A DNA stretch of 64,000 bases from the NCBI GenBank assembly GCA_900317555.1, contig ONHF01000008.1, positions 1-64,000 on the forward strand, read 5' to 3'. The notes under the pieces are model-generated. The model had not been told where the DNA came from. It made no database searches and saw only the letters and a program-made list of their open reading frames with translations. Shown one piece after another: positions 6,933-16,569 of this stretch. Position 1 is the stretch's first letter; every line of letters starts with the position of its first letter. Both the position numbers and the translations under genes were made by a program. Source of the stretch: an uncultured Lachnospiraceae bacterium. Its GTDB lineage: Bacteria > Bacillota > Clostridia > Lachnospirales > Lachnospiraceae.

Positions 6933-8243
6933 TCACCTCTCACCTTCCGGTTCTTCGTCAAACCGCACCGCAATGGAATTTGCGTGCGCGGTCAGGCCTT
7001 CATTCTCAGCAAACAGTTCAATATCCTTATGCACCTTCGCGAGCGCTTCTCTGGAATAGGAAATTATGCTTGTTCTCTTTATAAACTGGTCGACACCAAG
7101 CGGCGAGAAAAACCGCGCGGTTCCATTCGTCGGCAGTATATGGTTCGGTCCCGCGTAGTAATCGCCTAAAGGCTCGCTTGAATAGCTTCCAAGGAAGATC
7201 GCTCCGGCATTTTTGATCTTCGTCATGATTTCAAACGGCTGCTTCGTTACAATCTCCATATGCTCGGAAGCAATTTCATTCGCTGCGTCGATAAGTTCGT
7301 CCATCGAATCGCTGACAAACGCGTATCCGTAGTTGTCCAGGGATTCCCGGATGATCTGCGCCCGTTCCAGCGTCTCCAGAAAACGGTTCTCTTCCTCGGA
7401 CACCGCTTCGGCGAGACTTCTGCTGGTGGTCAGAAGAATCGCGCTGGCAAGAGGATCGTGCTCTGCCTGGGAAAGCAGATCCGCCGCGACGTACCGCGGA
7501 TTCGCTGTCTCATCCGCGATGACAAGAATTTCGGACGGCCCTGCGACCGAATCAATTCCTGTAATGCCGAAACATGCCTTTTTCGCGAGCGCTACATAGA
7601 TGTTGCCGGGGCCTGTGATCTTGTCGACTCTGGGAATCGACTCCGTGCCATAGGCCATCGCGGCAATTGCCTGTGCACCGCCGGCCTTGTATATCTCATC
7701 CGCGCCGGCGATCACGGCTGCCGCGAGCGTTCCGGCCGGTGCCTTCCCCTGCGCGTCCGGCGGCGTACAGACTATGATCCTTTCAACGCCTGCAACCTTG
7801 GCCGGGATTATATTCATCAGCACGCTGGAAGGGTAAACCGCCCTTCCTCCCGGAACATAGCAGCCGGAGACTGCGATCGGCGTCACTTTCTGGCCGAGGA
7901 TCGACCCGTCCGGCTTTGTCGTAATCCAGCTGTTTACCCGTTGTTTTTCATGGTAAGCCGTAATATTCGCGGCCGCCCGTTTCATGACTTCGATAAACCG
8001 GGGATCCAGTGCTGCGAAAGCTTCGTCAATTTCCTGTCTCGTAACGCGGATTGTTCCGGGCGTCAGATCGCAGTGATCAAATTTCTTCTCATATTCGAAA
8101 AGCGCCGCGTCACCGCGCGTGCGGACCGCGCCTATAATCTCATCCACAGCTTTCTGCTGCCCGGTAAAGCTGGCAGGGTTTCTGCCTTTTAACAGTTCCA
8201 GCAACTCTGCGCGCGACTCTTTCGTAAGATCGACAATTCTCAT
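6933..8243 (-). CDS. hisD: histidinol dehydrogenase
   Basis: NAD-dependent oxidation of histidinol to histidine, the last two steps of the pathway. The 436-residue protein has the signature VDKITGPGNIYVALAKK, the zinc and catalytic segment DLLSQAEHDPLASAI and the late EHMEIVTK segment. Length is typical. It overlaps hisG by 4 bases (ATGA), showing coupled translation. Confidence 0.97.
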   Translation of the reverse strand: MRIVDLTKESRAELLELLKGRNPASFTGQQKAVDEIIGAVRTRGDAALFEYEKKFDHCDLTPGTIRVTRQEIDEAFAALDPRFIEVMKRAAANITAYHEKQRVNSWITTKPDGSILGQKVTPIAVSGCYVPGGRAVYPSSVLMNIIPAKVAGVERIIVCTPPDAQGKAPAGTLAAAVIAGADEIYKAGGAQAIAAMAYGTESIPRVDKITGPGNIYVALAKKACFGITGIDSVAGPSEILVIADETANPRYVAADLLSQAEHDPLASAILLTTSRSLAEAVSEEENRFLETLERAQIIRESLDNYGYAFVSDSMDELIDAANEIASEHMEIVTKQPFEIMTKIKNAGAIFLGSYSSEPLGDYYAGPNHILPTNGTARFFSPLGVDQFIKRTSIISYSREALAKVHKDIELFAENEGLTAHANSIAVRFDEEPEGER

Positions 8244-8896
8244 CTTGTGCCTCCGTTTTCTTCATCCAGGGCGGCGCGCACCGAATGAATCAGGTCCCTG
8301 ATGCGCTGCGTCTTCATCTGCATGCTGACCTGATTGACGATCATTCTCGCCGACAAGTCACAGACCGTTTCCAGTACGGTCAGCCCGTTCTCGCGGAGAG
8401 TCCCCCCGGTCTCTACAATATCCACGATCACATCGGAAAGACCGACGATCGGTCCCAGCTCCACAGAACCGTTGAGCTTGATAATATCTACCGTCTGATG
8501 TTTCCGGTTATAGAAATAGTCCCTTGCAATGTTCGGATACTTGGTTGCCACCCGGATCATCTCATGATGCCGGAGAAGTTCTTCTTTATTCTGCGATCCG
8601 CAGACGCACATCCTGCATTTTCCGAAGCCGAGATCCAGAACCTCGAATACGCTTCTGTTCTCTTCCAGAATGATATCCGATCCGACGACGCCGATATCCG
8701 CCGCTCCGTATTCTACATATGTCGGCACGTCCGGACCTTTGGAAAGGAAAAAGCGGATTCCCTGTTCTTCATTCCGGAAAATCAGCTTTCTGGAATCCTT
8801 CTTCATCTCCTCGCAGGAAAAGCCCGCTTTCTCGAAAAGAGCCATTGTTTTATCCGCGAGCCGCCCCTTGGTCAGAGCGATTGTCAGTTCCTGCAT
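8240..8896 (-). CDS. hisG: ATP phosphoribosyltransferase, short form
   Basis: First enzyme of histidine synthesis, joining ATP and PRPP. At 218 residues it is the short form without the C-terminal regulatory domain, so it needs HisZ, whose gene lies directly upstream. Seen motifs are the start LTIALTKGRL and the PRPP loop DIVETGGTLRENGL. The PRPP it uses can be supplied by the prs gene at 46974 in this window. Confidence 0.97.
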   Translation of the reverse strand: MQELTIALTKGRLADKTMALFEKAGFSCEEMKKDSRKLIFRNEEQGIRFFLSKGPDVPTYVEYGAADIGVVGSDIILEENRSVFEVLDLGFGKCRMCVCGSQNKEELLRHHEMIRVATKYPNIARDYFYNRKHQTVDIIKLNGSVELGPIVGLSDVIVDIVETGGTLRENGLTVLETVCDLSARMIVNQVSMQMKTQRIRDLIHSVRAALDEENGGTR

Positions 8897-8899
8897 GCC

Positions 8900-10024
8900 T
8901 TACTCCTTCTTCTGCAGCGCGATGCTCGAACCTGCGTCTCTTCGCCTTTTCGCTTCCTGCAGTACTTCCTCAAAGTTCTCTTCCGTGTAATACAAAGTTT
9001 CCGGTTCCGGTTCCGCGGGAACCTGTATCTTCTGTGCCCGCAGCGCCTCCATCAGGGTGTCCAGAGGGATCATGAAACCGACTGCCGGTGCCTTTTTGCC
9101 AAAACAGGAAAGCAGCTGGTCATAACGTCCGCCGCTCGCGATCGCATCTCCTACGCCATACGTATATCCCTTGAAAATGATGCCGGTATAATAATGATAT
9201 CTCGAAAGGAGTGAGAGATCGATGCTGACATAGCGGTCCGCGCCGTACGCTTTCAGTACATGCAGCACATCGAGAAGTCTTAAAAGTGCCTTGGCGGAAC
9301 GCTCATTCGGCGCTTCACTCGCCGCGCGTGAAAGCTCTCCGGCGTCCTTCATGATACTCGTGATCGATAAAAACAGATCCTGATACCGCTTGTCCACATC
9401 TCTGCTGCGCAGGAGATCTTCGGCAGCAAAAAAGTTTTTACCCGAAATATAGTCGCGCAGCGTCTCTTCGGTTTCTTCATCGAGCGATACTGCCTCGCAG
9501 ATTCCTTTGAAATATTCGACGTTTCCGACACTGATCAGAAATTCCGAAAGGCCGGTGCTTCGCAGCGCCTGCACAAGCATCGCAATCATCTCCGCGTCCG
9601 CATAGACCGAAGCGTCATTCATAAGCTCGGCTCCCGTCTGCCGCATTTCCTTGAGCCGTCCCTGCAGACTGGAATTGTTGATGAACGCGCTGCCCTCGTA
9701 GCGGAAACGGAGCGGTTTTGTCTCGTCCATATAGTATTTCGCGGTGCATCTTGCTACACCCGGTGTGAAGTCCGGCCGGAGCGCAATCGTATCTCCCTCG
9801 CGGTCGAAAAATTTATACAGCTCGCGGGACGGTGTCGTACCGATTTCCTTGGAAAACACATCAAAATACTCAAACGAAGGCGTCCGGATTCCCTCGTACC
9901 CGTAGTTTCGCAGTGTTTCCCCGATGACCTTCTCCGTATAGTTATACTCTGCCCAGTCTCTCCCATAATGGTCCCATACGCCTTCCGGCGTGTGCAGGAG
10001 ATCCTGCTTTGTCCGTTTGCTCAT
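8900..10024 (-). CDS. hisZ: ATP phosphoribosyltransferase regulatory subunit
   Basis: Histidyl-tRNA synthetase-like protein that has no synthetase role but is needed by short HisG for activity and feedback by histidine. The 374-residue protein has class II-like segments: TPSFEYFDVF, a motif 2-like ALRPDFTPGVARCTAKYY and the late GGRYDQLLSCFG. It lacks the C-terminal anticodon-binding domain of HisS. It is first in the operon, 3 bases before hisG. Confidence 0.95.
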   Translation of the reverse strand: MSKRTKQDLLHTPEGVWDHYGRDWAEYNYTEKVIGETLRNYGYEGIRTPSFEYFDVFSKEIGTTPSRELYKFFDREGDTIALRPDFTPGVARCTAKYYMDETKPLRFRYEGSAFINNSSLQGRLKEMRQTGAELMNDASVYADAEMIAMLVQALRSTGLSEFLISVGNVEYFKGICEAVSLDEETEETLRDYISGKNFFAAEDLLRSRDVDKRYQDLFLSITSIMKDAGELSRAASEAPNERSAKALLRLLDVLHVLKAYGADRYVSIDLSLLSRYHYYTGIIFKGYTYGVGDAIASGGRYDQLLSCFGKKAPAVGFMIPLDTLMEALRAQKIQVPAEPEPETLYYTEENFEEVLQEAKRRRDAGSSIALQKKE

Positions 10025-10091
10025 AGAATCATACTCGCTTTCCGCACCGGCACTTTATCATGCTAACATGCTACTACAGTGAATTATTCGA

Positions 10092-10120
10092 AGTATATCC
10101 GACTTTGCCCGGTCTGTCAA
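10092..10120 (-). promoter_or_regulatory. his operon promoter
   Basis: Minus-strand -35 TTGACA (10115-10120), exactly 17 bases, -10 TATACT (10092-10097). It overlaps the recU stop codon. The 67-base leader contains GCATG-TTA-GCATG, a direct repeat. I see no T-box or His-rich leader peptide. Confidence 0.85.
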
Positions 10121-10647
10121 CGTTCGGAAATATCTTTATTGATCATCTCCAGGTACGGAACCATGACGCCAGGCTTTTCCGGAAGAATGTAGGTTTTATC
10201 CAGCTCATCGAAACGGAAGCTCTTTCTCCCGCCTGCCAGCATCCTTTTCCAGAACGGCAGGAACATGCGAAACGGCAGATAATAGTACAGGTCCATCCCG
10301 GTGAAATAGATCAGGAAAAAGGCGATGCCGTCCTGCTCCTCGAATCTCTCCATGAAATCCACCTGATGCGGATGGATGTTCTGCAGAGAAAAAGTAGCCG
10401 TCTTGGACTCTTTCGCATCAAAACAGACCGGATACCCCTGCACAGCCCCGATATAATCCACTGTGCTTTTCTGGTCAAAATACGCAAGCGTGATCTGGCT
10501 GCTCTCCTTGTCCATGCGGATCGGCGTAATCGGCGTCGGTATCTTCTGGATCAGGCAAAGTTTCTGCTCTTTGTATGTTTCATTCGTACGGTTGATCTCT
10601 TCCTCAAACAAAGATCCCCGCAGTCCTCTTGAATTCCAGGTAGCCAT
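10117..10647 (-). CDS. recU: Holliday junction resolvase RecU
   Basis: Resolves Holliday junctions in Firmicutes, working with RuvAB (also in this window). The 176-residue protein has family segments NRTNETYKE, IQKIPTPITPIRM, VDYIGAVQGYPVCFDAKES (catalytic acidic residues and Lys) and a conserved IHPHQVDFME. The N-terminus WNSRGLRGSLFEEEIN matches the typical RGxxFE start. recU is usually next to a PBP gene in Bacillus; here it follows an rluA-family gene by 6 bases. Confidence 0.92.
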   Translation of the reverse strand: MATWNSRGLRGSLFEEEINRTNETYKEQKLCLIQKIPTPITPIRMDKESSQITLAYFDQKSTVDYIGAVQGYPVCFDAKESKTATFSLQNIHPHQVDFMERFEEQDGIAFFLIYFTGMDLYYYLPFRMFLPFWKRMLAGGRKSFRFDELDKTYILPEKPGVMVPYLEMINKDISER

Positions 10648-10653
10648 AAACTG

Positions 10654-11739
10654 TTACCTTTTTCCCCGCGCGCGGCTTCCGTGGTGCGGTCTTACGGCAG
10701 TTCGTTCAACTTCTCTTTCCCCTGCGGCTCCTTTTCCCAGGATTCGTTGAAAAACAGCAGGATCCGAGCAGATGAACGTCCTGCCGGATACAGACGAAAG
10801 GCATCCGTCCGTTTCCGGAAAAACAACGCGGCAGCAGTGCAGGAGCTGCCGGTGAATACCGGCAGCCGCCCACTTTCGCCGAAGCGGTTCTGTACCGTAT
10901 TTCGGGTCACCGAGAATCGGATGCCCGATGCAGGCAAGATGCGCCCGCAGCTGATGCGTTTTACCGGTAATCAGCTGTGCCTCCACAAGCGATATATCCT
11001 GCTCCTTCGAATAGCGCAGCGTCCGGCAGAGCGTCCTGCTGTATGCACTTCCCTGTACCTGCCGCTGATAGACCGTCACCTGATTTGTCTGCCCGTCCTT
11101 GACGAGCCAGCCCTCTATTTCGCCACGTTCCGGCATTTTACCTGCGGCGATCAGATGGTAGTATTTTTCCAGCCCGCGGTTTTTCAAAAGCGAGGAGACG
11201 GCGCGGCTGGCCGGCAGTGTTTTGGCGCAGATCACGATTCCCGTAGTATTGCGGTCCAGCCGGTTGCAGACAGAAGGCCGGAACGAACGGATGCGGACAT
11301 TATCCGTCTCTCCGCGAAGGAGCATCCTGCCGACAAACCACTCGTTGAGCGTTAAATCCGAAGGCTCCGCCTTCTGTGACAGCAGTCCTGCCGGCTTGTC
11401 CGCGAGCAGCATCTGGTCATTTTCAAATACGATCCGGATTTTTCCGTACTGCCGTTCGATCTGCTGACAGGCAGCTTCATAGGTTTTCCGCACCGGAACA
11501 TCCATGCTGCCTGTCTGAAACTTCCGGAATGTCTCATCCGAAAAAAAGAAGGTAACCGTGTCGCCGCTCCGGACAATTTCCTGTCCGTCTGCCTTCGCGC
11601 CGTTTAATGTAATATTCTTTTTCCGCAGCATTTTGAAGATAAAAGAAGTGCCTGCCGAAGGAAGCGTTCTTCTGATAAACTTGTCCAGCCGCTGGCCCGC
11701 ATCATTTTCCGTTACATTTACCTTCTGCATGACCTTCAT
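10654..11739 (-). CDS. RluA-family 23S rRNA or tRNA pseudouridine synthase
   Basis: Converts specific uridines to pseudouridine. The 361-residue protein has an N-terminal S4-like RNA-binding domain (about 10-75) and a catalytic domain with CNRLDRNTTGIVICAKT, where the Asp of RLD is the nucleophile. TGKTHQLRAHLACIGHPILGDPKYG follows the same family. Substrate position cannot be read from sequence. The last 25 or so residues are Arg/Gly/Ala-rich and look like an added basic tail. It is likely cotranscribed with recU. Confidence 0.9.
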   Translation of the reverse strand: MKVMQKVNVTENDAGQRLDKFIRRTLPSAGTSFIFKMLRKKNITLNGAKADGQEIVRSGDTVTFFFSDETFRKFQTGSMDVPVRKTYEAACQQIERQYGKIRIVFENDQMLLADKPAGLLSQKAEPSDLTLNEWFVGRMLLRGETDNVRIRSFRPSVCNRLDRNTTGIVICAKTLPASRAVSSLLKNRGLEKYYHLIAAGKMPERGEIEGWLVKDGQTNQVTVYQRQVQGSAYSRTLCRTLRYSKEQDISLVEAQLITGKTHQLRAHLACIGHPILGDPKYGTEPLRRKWAAAGIHRQLLHCCRVVFPETDGCLSSVSGRTFICSDPAVFQRILGKGAAGEREVERTAVRPHHGSRARGKR

Positions 11740-11748
11740 CCTTATTCA

Positions 11749-12321
11749 TCAGAGTGCAACGGCTTTCAGGGCGGAAAGCGCCTGATCCGCTTTTTTCTGT
11801 TCAATGTTCTTCTGCGCGGCTGTCTCCTCCATCCTTGCAAGCGCCGTAAGATATGACTTCGCGTTTCCGAAAACGCGGATGCTGTATCCATGGCAGCCGC
11901 TCTGCTGCAGCATGCGGCGGATATGGGCTTCTGCCGCGGAAATGTCACAGGAAGGATCCTGCGATATCGCGATCAAACTGTTATCCAGAACACCGGTGTG
12001 GCTGAGCGCGAAATTTTTGCTGTAACTTGTCAGATACAGATCAAACGCACCGGGCACGTGCGGTGCCGTCTTTATCACTGCGCGGCGCAGATCTTCCGTG
12101 CAGCAGGGCGCCCTGAAAAACATAACTGTATTTACAATGAATTTCGCCGCGGGAAGCGCAAGAAGTGCCGCCATAATCGAGAAAATATTTTTGTTCGTTT
12201 CGAAATAGCGGAGCGGAATCAAATAGAGGAGAACAACAAGAAGAAGGAGCGCCGTGGAAACCATAAGCTGCTGCTTTCTCCTGTATCTGATGTAGCCGGA
12301 AGATCCTTTGGTGATTTTCAT
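11749..12321 (-). CDS. unknown two-pass membrane protein
   Basis: 190 residues, not recognised. A basic N-terminus is followed by two hydrophobic segments at about residues 17-38 and 45-66. A C-terminal domain of about 120 residues then contains LYLTSYSKNFALSHTGVLDNSLIAI and an amphipathic end. AGGAG precedes the start. It lies just downstream of a terminator, so it needs its own promoter, and 9 bases before the RluA-family gene, so it is probably in that operon. Confidence 0.75.
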   Translation of the reverse strand: MKITKGSSGYIRYRRKQQLMVSTALLLLVVLLYLIPLRYFETNKNIFSIMAALLALPAAKFIVNTVMFFRAPCCTEDLRRAVIKTAPHVPGAFDLYLTSYSKNFALSHTGVLDNSLIAISQDPSCDISAAEAHIRRMLQQSGCHGYSIRVFGNAKSYLTALARMEETAAQKNIEQKKADQALSALKAVAL

Positions 12322-12342
12322 AACAAGCTCCTGTAAGGATAG

Positions 12343-12380
12343 AAAGGGACGAGTCTACCCTGCGGGTTTCCTCGTCCCTT
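12343..12380 (-). terminator. terminator after the coaD operon
   Basis: Stem AAGGGACGAG/CTCGTCCCTT (arms near 12344-12353 and 12371-12380). On the minus strand it is followed by TCTATCCTT, a weak T-rich tract. It separates the coiled-coil gene from the membrane protein gene. Confidence 0.75.
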
Positions 12381-12435
12381 CGCTTCATGTATAAATCGTG
12401 ATTTCTGCCTTTGCCTGACCAGTGCTGCGGCGTCC

Positions 12436-13200
12436 TTACTGCTGAGCGTCCGCATTTGCGGCAGGAGCCGCGTTTCCCTCCGGCGCGCCCTGCGCCTGCT
12501 GCGCGGCCTGCTGCTGTGCTCTCTGTCTTTGCATAACCAGCGTATTGCGGTCGTTGCGCACTGTCTGCAGATAAGAATTCATATTGTTCAGGCAGGTCGA
12601 ATAGGCGTTGTTCGTATCCGTGATGACATTAGATGTCAGCTGTTCCAGATGCAGCAGCATTTCTTCCAGATAACTCTGGGCCCTTTCATTATAGTCCGAT
12701 ACCTGTGCCGAAGCGCCGTCTACAATGGATCTGGCCTGCGCGTTTGCCTGTTCCAGCATCGCGTCCGCCTGCTGTCTTGCGTTATCCATCATGGCTGCAG
12801 CCTGCTCTCCGGCGCTGTCTACTGTCTGCTGCGCCTGCTGCTGCGCGGCTGCGGTGATATCCTGCGCCTGCTCGTTCGCTGCCTGCACGATCTGGTTCGC
12901 CTGCGCATATGCCTGTCTTGTGATTTCGTCGTCATCGACACGCTGGTTCATCTGATCGGTCGCTCTTTTGATAAGTTCCGCAGCTCTTGCCTTGGCATCC
13001 GCAAAAATTTCATCCTTCTGCGCAAGCACTTTCTGATATCGTTCCACCTCATCCGGGATCACGTCGCGCAGATCGGCGATCAGCTCGATCAGCTGTGTCT
13101 TATCGACCAGAATTATGTCCTTCGAGAGCGGCTTGAATTTGCAGGATTCCACAAAATCCTCCAGCTCATCGATTTTGCGTTCAATTTGATTGGCGCTCAT
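12436..13200 (-). CDS. unknown long coiled-coil protein, Gln/Ala-rich
   Basis: 254 residues without signal peptide or membrane segment. The first 60 residues (IERKIDELEDFVESCKFKPLS, then KTQLIELIADLRDVIPDEVERY) look like a folded oligomerisation head. From about 60 to 170 there is a long alanine/glutamine-rich helix with heptad character. A second helix follows at about 170-225, then a disordered Gln/Ala/Pro tail. Similar proteins in clostridia are often named ATPase subunit H-like or DivIVA-like because of the coiled coil only. It follows coaD closely (20 bases). No enzymatic motif is visible. Confidence 0.8.
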   Translation of the reverse strand: MSANQIERKIDELEDFVESCKFKPLSKDIILVDKTQLIELIADLRDVIPDEVERYQKVLAQKDEIFADAKARAAELIKRATDQMNQRVDDDEITRQAYAQANQIVQAANEQAQDITAAAQQQAQQTVDSAGEQAAAMMDNARQQADAMLEQANAQARSIVDGASAQVSDYNERAQSYLEEMLLHLEQLTSNVITDTNNAYSTCLNNMNSYLQTVRNDRNTLVMQRQRAQQQAAQQAQGAPEGNAAPAANADAQQ

Positions 13201-13220
13201 TGGAAACCTCCGGTGTATGA

Positions 13221-13721
13221 TCAGTGCTTTGCGTGCCCTGCCGCGTATTTATCGCGGACAAGCTTCTCGATCTCGGGCGGAACGCACATTGAAATATCGC
13301 CGCCGAACGAGGCGATCTCTTTCACGCTGGAAGAGCTCAGGTACGCGTACTCAAGACTCGTCGTAAGAAAGACCGTATCGATGCTTCCATTGGAAAGCAG
13401 CCTGTTCGTCTGTGCGATCTGCAGCTCATACTCGAAGTCGGTGACTGCGCGCAGCCCCCTGATCGAAACATGCGCCCCGATTTCAGCCGCGTAATCGATC
13501 AACAGGCCATAATAGGCATCGACCTTTATATTCGGTAAATCTTTTGTAACATCTTTCAACATTTTAACACGTTCATCTACCGAAAACAACGAATCGCGCT
13601 TATCCTTGTTATACATCACGCATACCGTGACTTCATCGAACATGCGCGAGGACCTGCGGATGACATCAAGGTGTCCGTATGTCACCGGGTCGAAGCTGCC
13701 CGGATAAACCGCCCGGATCAT
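13221..13721 (-). CDS. coaD: phosphopantetheine adenylyltransferase
   Basis: Fourth step of coenzyme A synthesis. The 166-residue protein has the nucleotidyltransferase motif [18 protein letters not shown] at residues 5-22 and the C-terminal [15 protein letters not shown] segment. The 4-base overlap with rsmD is the usual rsmD-coaD coupling. Length is normal. Confidence 0.97.
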   Translation of the reverse strand: MIRAVYPGSFDPVTYGHLDVIRRSSRMFDEVTVCVMYNKDKRDSLFSVDERVKMLKDVTKDLPNIKVDAYYGLLIDYAAEIGAHVSIRGLRAVTDFEYELQIAQTNRLLSNGSIDTVFLTTSLEYAYLSSSSVKEIASFGGDISMCVPPEIEKLVRDKYAAGHAKH

Positions 13722-14278
13722 CTTGTGCCGTCCTTTCTGCGAAGGAAAAGATGTCTCTGGGAATGATAATCCTTTTCACGCACCAGTGTATAACCTGCGT
13801 CCTCCAGAAAATCAAAATCCGAGGTCAGCGATGTTTCCACGATGATCAGCGTCTGCGCCGTTACATACGGCGCTTCTGCAAGCGCAAGAAGCACTTCTTT
13901 GGCCGTATCCGATGCATACGGAGGATCAATATAGATGATGTCCGCTCTCTTCTCGCTGATATGGCGGAGGGCATTCAGTACATCCATTTTCAGGAGTACG
14001 CCTTCTTCGTCAAAATGTGTCTTGTGCAGATTGTTCAGTATGCATCTGCAGGCTTCTTTTCCGTTCTCGGCAAAATAGGCTTTCTTCGCTCCCCTGGAAA
14101 GCGCCTCAATGCCAATGCCGCCGGAACCCGCGCACAGATCCAGAAAGACACAGCCCGGGATCTCAAACTGAATCATATTGAATAAAGTCTCTTTAATGAT
14201 GTCCTGCGTCGGGCGCGTGTCATTCCCCTCCGGCGTTTCCAGAAGCATCCTTCTTGCGCTGCCTGCGATTACTCTCAT
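13718..14278 (-). CDS. rsmD: 16S rRNA (guanine-966 N2)-methyltransferase
   Basis: Methylates G966 of 16S rRNA. The 186-residue class I methyltransferase has a SAM-binding motif [20 protein letters not shown] and a catalytic DPPY motif ([10 protein letters not shown]). The start [17 protein letters not shown] and [13 protein letters not shown] are family hallmarks. It lies between the topoisomerase A-subunit gene and coaD. Confidence 0.96.
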   Translation of the reverse strand: MRVIAGSARRMLLETPEGNDTRPTQDIIKETLFNMIQFEIPGCVFLDLCAGSGGIGIEALSRGAKKAYFAENGKEACRCILNNLHKTHFDEEGVLLKMDVLNALRHISEKRADIIYIDPPYASDTAKEVLLALAEAPYVTAQTLIIVETSLTSDFDFLEDAGYTLVREKDYHSQRHLFLRRKDGTR

Positions 14279-14286
14279 AATTAATT

Positions 14287-16551
14287 TTACCTCCTGCTGC
14301 CCCTGCCGCCGCGCGCCGAGGCGCGCAGCCTTGCCAGGTCAACATTTTTATCATGGAAGGTTACGCTGCAGGGTTCTCCGCTTCTTACCGTGAATACTGC
14401 CTCCAGCTCGTCTTTTGCGGAAAGTTTCATGCCATGAACGCCCCGCGCGGTCTTCTTCTGCATCGGGATGTCCTCGATCTGGATCTTCAGGAAATATCCG
14501 TCCTTTGATGCAAGCACTGCGTACTGCTGATCCGTGATTCCCGCCACGGCAATGACCTCGTCTCCTTCATCCAGCTTTGTAGCCGCGACGGAGTATCTTG
14601 TCACATCGAACTCTCCGCCGTCCACCAGCTTGATCAAAGCTGTCTTCGTGACAAACAGCATCCGGTACAGGTTCAGTTCGGTCTGGCTGCAGATATAGAC
14701 TATCCGCTCCTTACCGGAATCAAAACGAGTCACGTTGTCAATCGGCTTTCCTTTGTCCTTCAGCTTTCCTGCCGGCAGATCGCCGACTTTGAGCGTATGC
14801 AGCATGCCGGTATTCGTAAAAACACAGACCCGGCCGGTATTACGGCAGACAAAGTGATACAGGTTTTCCTGGTCAACCGTTTCTTTATTGCGTTCGTAGA
14901 GCGAAGTGTCAATTGTTTTGGCGTATCCGAAGCGGTCCATCAGGAAAACGACATCCGTTTCCTCTTCCCTGGGCTTTACAAATTCTGCCTGCTCTTCGTT
15001 GATGATCTTCGTTTTTCTCGGTACCGCGAACTCTTTCCTGTATGAAAGCAGTTCCCGGCGGATCACCTGCGTCATCGACGAGCGCTGTTCCAGAATATCT
15101 TCATATTTATAAATATTGGCAACGGTCTCTTCGTGCTCTTTTAAAAGGGCGTCCAGCTCCAGCCCGATCAGCTTATAGAGCCGCATGTTGAGGATCGCGT
15201 CCGCCTGTCTTTCGCTGAACATCAGCTGTGATGCCATGACTCTGGATTCTCCGGAGCGGAAACGGATTCCGTCCGTATCACCGCTCGTAAGGCATCGTTT
15301 TGCCATTGCGCGGTCTTTGGATCCGCGAAGGACTTCGATGACAAGGTCAATGACATTGACAGCCTTGATCAGGCCTTCCTGAATCTCCCTGCGGTCTTTC
15401 TCTTCCTGCAAAAGATATGTATAACGGCGTCTTGTGATTTCATACAGGAAATCCACATTGGCTTTGAGAATATCCCGGAGGCCCAGCGTCTCCGGTCTTC
15501 CGTCCCGGATTGCAAGCATGTTCACACCGAATGTGTCAAGAAGCTTGGTCTTTTTTAGAAGAAGCGCCTTGAAATTCTCAACATCCGCATCTTTTCGAAG
15601 CTCGATGACGATCCTGATACCTTCCTTCGAAGACTGGTTGGAAATATCAACAATATCTCCGGTCACCTTTGTCTCCGAAAGTGCCGCGACGTCCTGCAGA
15701 AATTTGCTGATACCCGCGCCGATCATGGTGTACGGAATTTCCGTGATGACAAGATTGATATGGCCGTTTCTGGCTTTTTCGGTTTCCATACGGCCGCGGA
15801 TCCGGATCTTTCCGGTGCCGGTCTCATAAATTTCCTGCAGGTCTTTCTGATTGACGATCACCCCGCCGGTCGGAAAATCCGGCCCCGGCAGATAACGCAT
15901 GAGCTCTTTTGTCGAAATGTCCGGGTTCTCCAGATAGGCAATTTCCGCGTCAATCGCTTCCCCTGCATTATGCGTCGGCGTGCTTGTTGCCATGCCGACC
16001 GCAATGCCTTCCGAGCCGTTGATCAGGAAATTGGGGATACGGCACGGAAGAACAGAGGGCTCCTTTTCGGTTTCATCGAAATTCGGCACAAAATCCACGA
16101 CATTTTTGTCCAGATCCGAAAGCAGTGCCTCTTCCGTAACCTTCTGGAGTCTCGCCTCCGTATACCGCATCGCGGCAGCCGAGTCACCTTCGATTGTTCC
16201 GAAGTTGCCGTGTCCGTCTACAAGCGGAAGCTCTTTTTTAAAATCCTGCGCCATGACCACAAGGCAGTCGTAGATCGAACTGTCCCCGTGCGGATGGTAT
16301 TTCCCCATGGTGTCGCCGACAATTCTGGCGCTTTTCCTGTATGCCGTATTGTAATGGATGCCAAGCTCTTCCATGTCGTAGAGCGTTCTTCTCTGTACCG
16401 GTTTTAAACCGTCCCGCACGTCCGGAAGTGCTCTTGATATGATGACACTCATCGCATAGTCGATATACGATTTCTGCATCAGCTCCGAATATTCTGTTTT
16501 CAGGATTGTTTCTTCAACAGGCCTGTCATCTGTCTTTTTCGTACGAGGCAT
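14287..16551 (-). CDS. parC: topoisomerase IV-type subunit A
   Basis: DNA cleavage and religation subunit of a type IIA topoisomerase. The 754-residue protein has a breakage-reunion domain with catalytic Tyr130 ([11 protein letters not shown]) and the quinolone region [10 protein letters not shown] (Ser91, Asp95, the susceptible-type residues). A C-terminal beta-pinwheel-like region follows. I do not see the GyrA box QRRGGKG, which favours a ParC-like decatenase over gyrase. It ends in an Arg/Gly-rich tail. The partner gene is 18 bases upstream. Confidence 0.88.
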   Translation of the reverse strand: MPRTKKTDDRPVEETILKTEYSELMQKSYIDYAMSVIISRALPDVRDGLKPVQRRTLYDMEELGIHYNTAYRKSARIVGDTMGKYHPHGDSSIYDCLVVMAQDFKKELPLVDGHGNFGTIEGDSAAAMRYTEARLQKVTEEALLSDLDKNVVDFVPNFDETEKEPSVLPCRIPNFLINGSEGIAVGMATSTPTHNAGEAIDAEIAYLENPDISTKELMRYLPGPDFPTGGVIVNQKDLQEIYETGTGKIRIRGRMETEKARNGHINLVITEIPYTMIGAGISKFLQDVAALSETKVTGDIVDISNQSSKEGIRIVIELRKDADVENFKALLLKKTKLLDTFGVNMLAIRDGRPETLGLRDILKANVDFLYEITRRRYTYLLQEEKDRREIQEGLIKAVNVIDLVIEVLRGSKDRAMAKRCLTSGDTDGIRFRSGESRVMASQLMFSERQADAILNMRLYKLIGLELDALLKEHEETVANIYKYEDILEQRSSMTQVIRRELLSYRKEFAVPRKTKIINEEQAEFVKPREEETDVVFLMDRFGYAKTIDTSLYERNKETVDQENLYHFVCRNTGRVCVFTNTGMLHTLKVGDLPAGKLKDKGKPIDNVTRFDSGKERIVYICSQTELNLYRMLFVTKTALIKLVDGGEFDVTRYSVAATKLDEGDEVIAVAGITDQQYAVLASKDGYFLKIQIEDIPMQKKTARGVHGMKLSAKDELEAVFTVRSGEPCSVTFHDKNVDLARLRASARGGRGSRR

Positions 16552-16569
16552 GTATTCCTTCCCCTGTTA

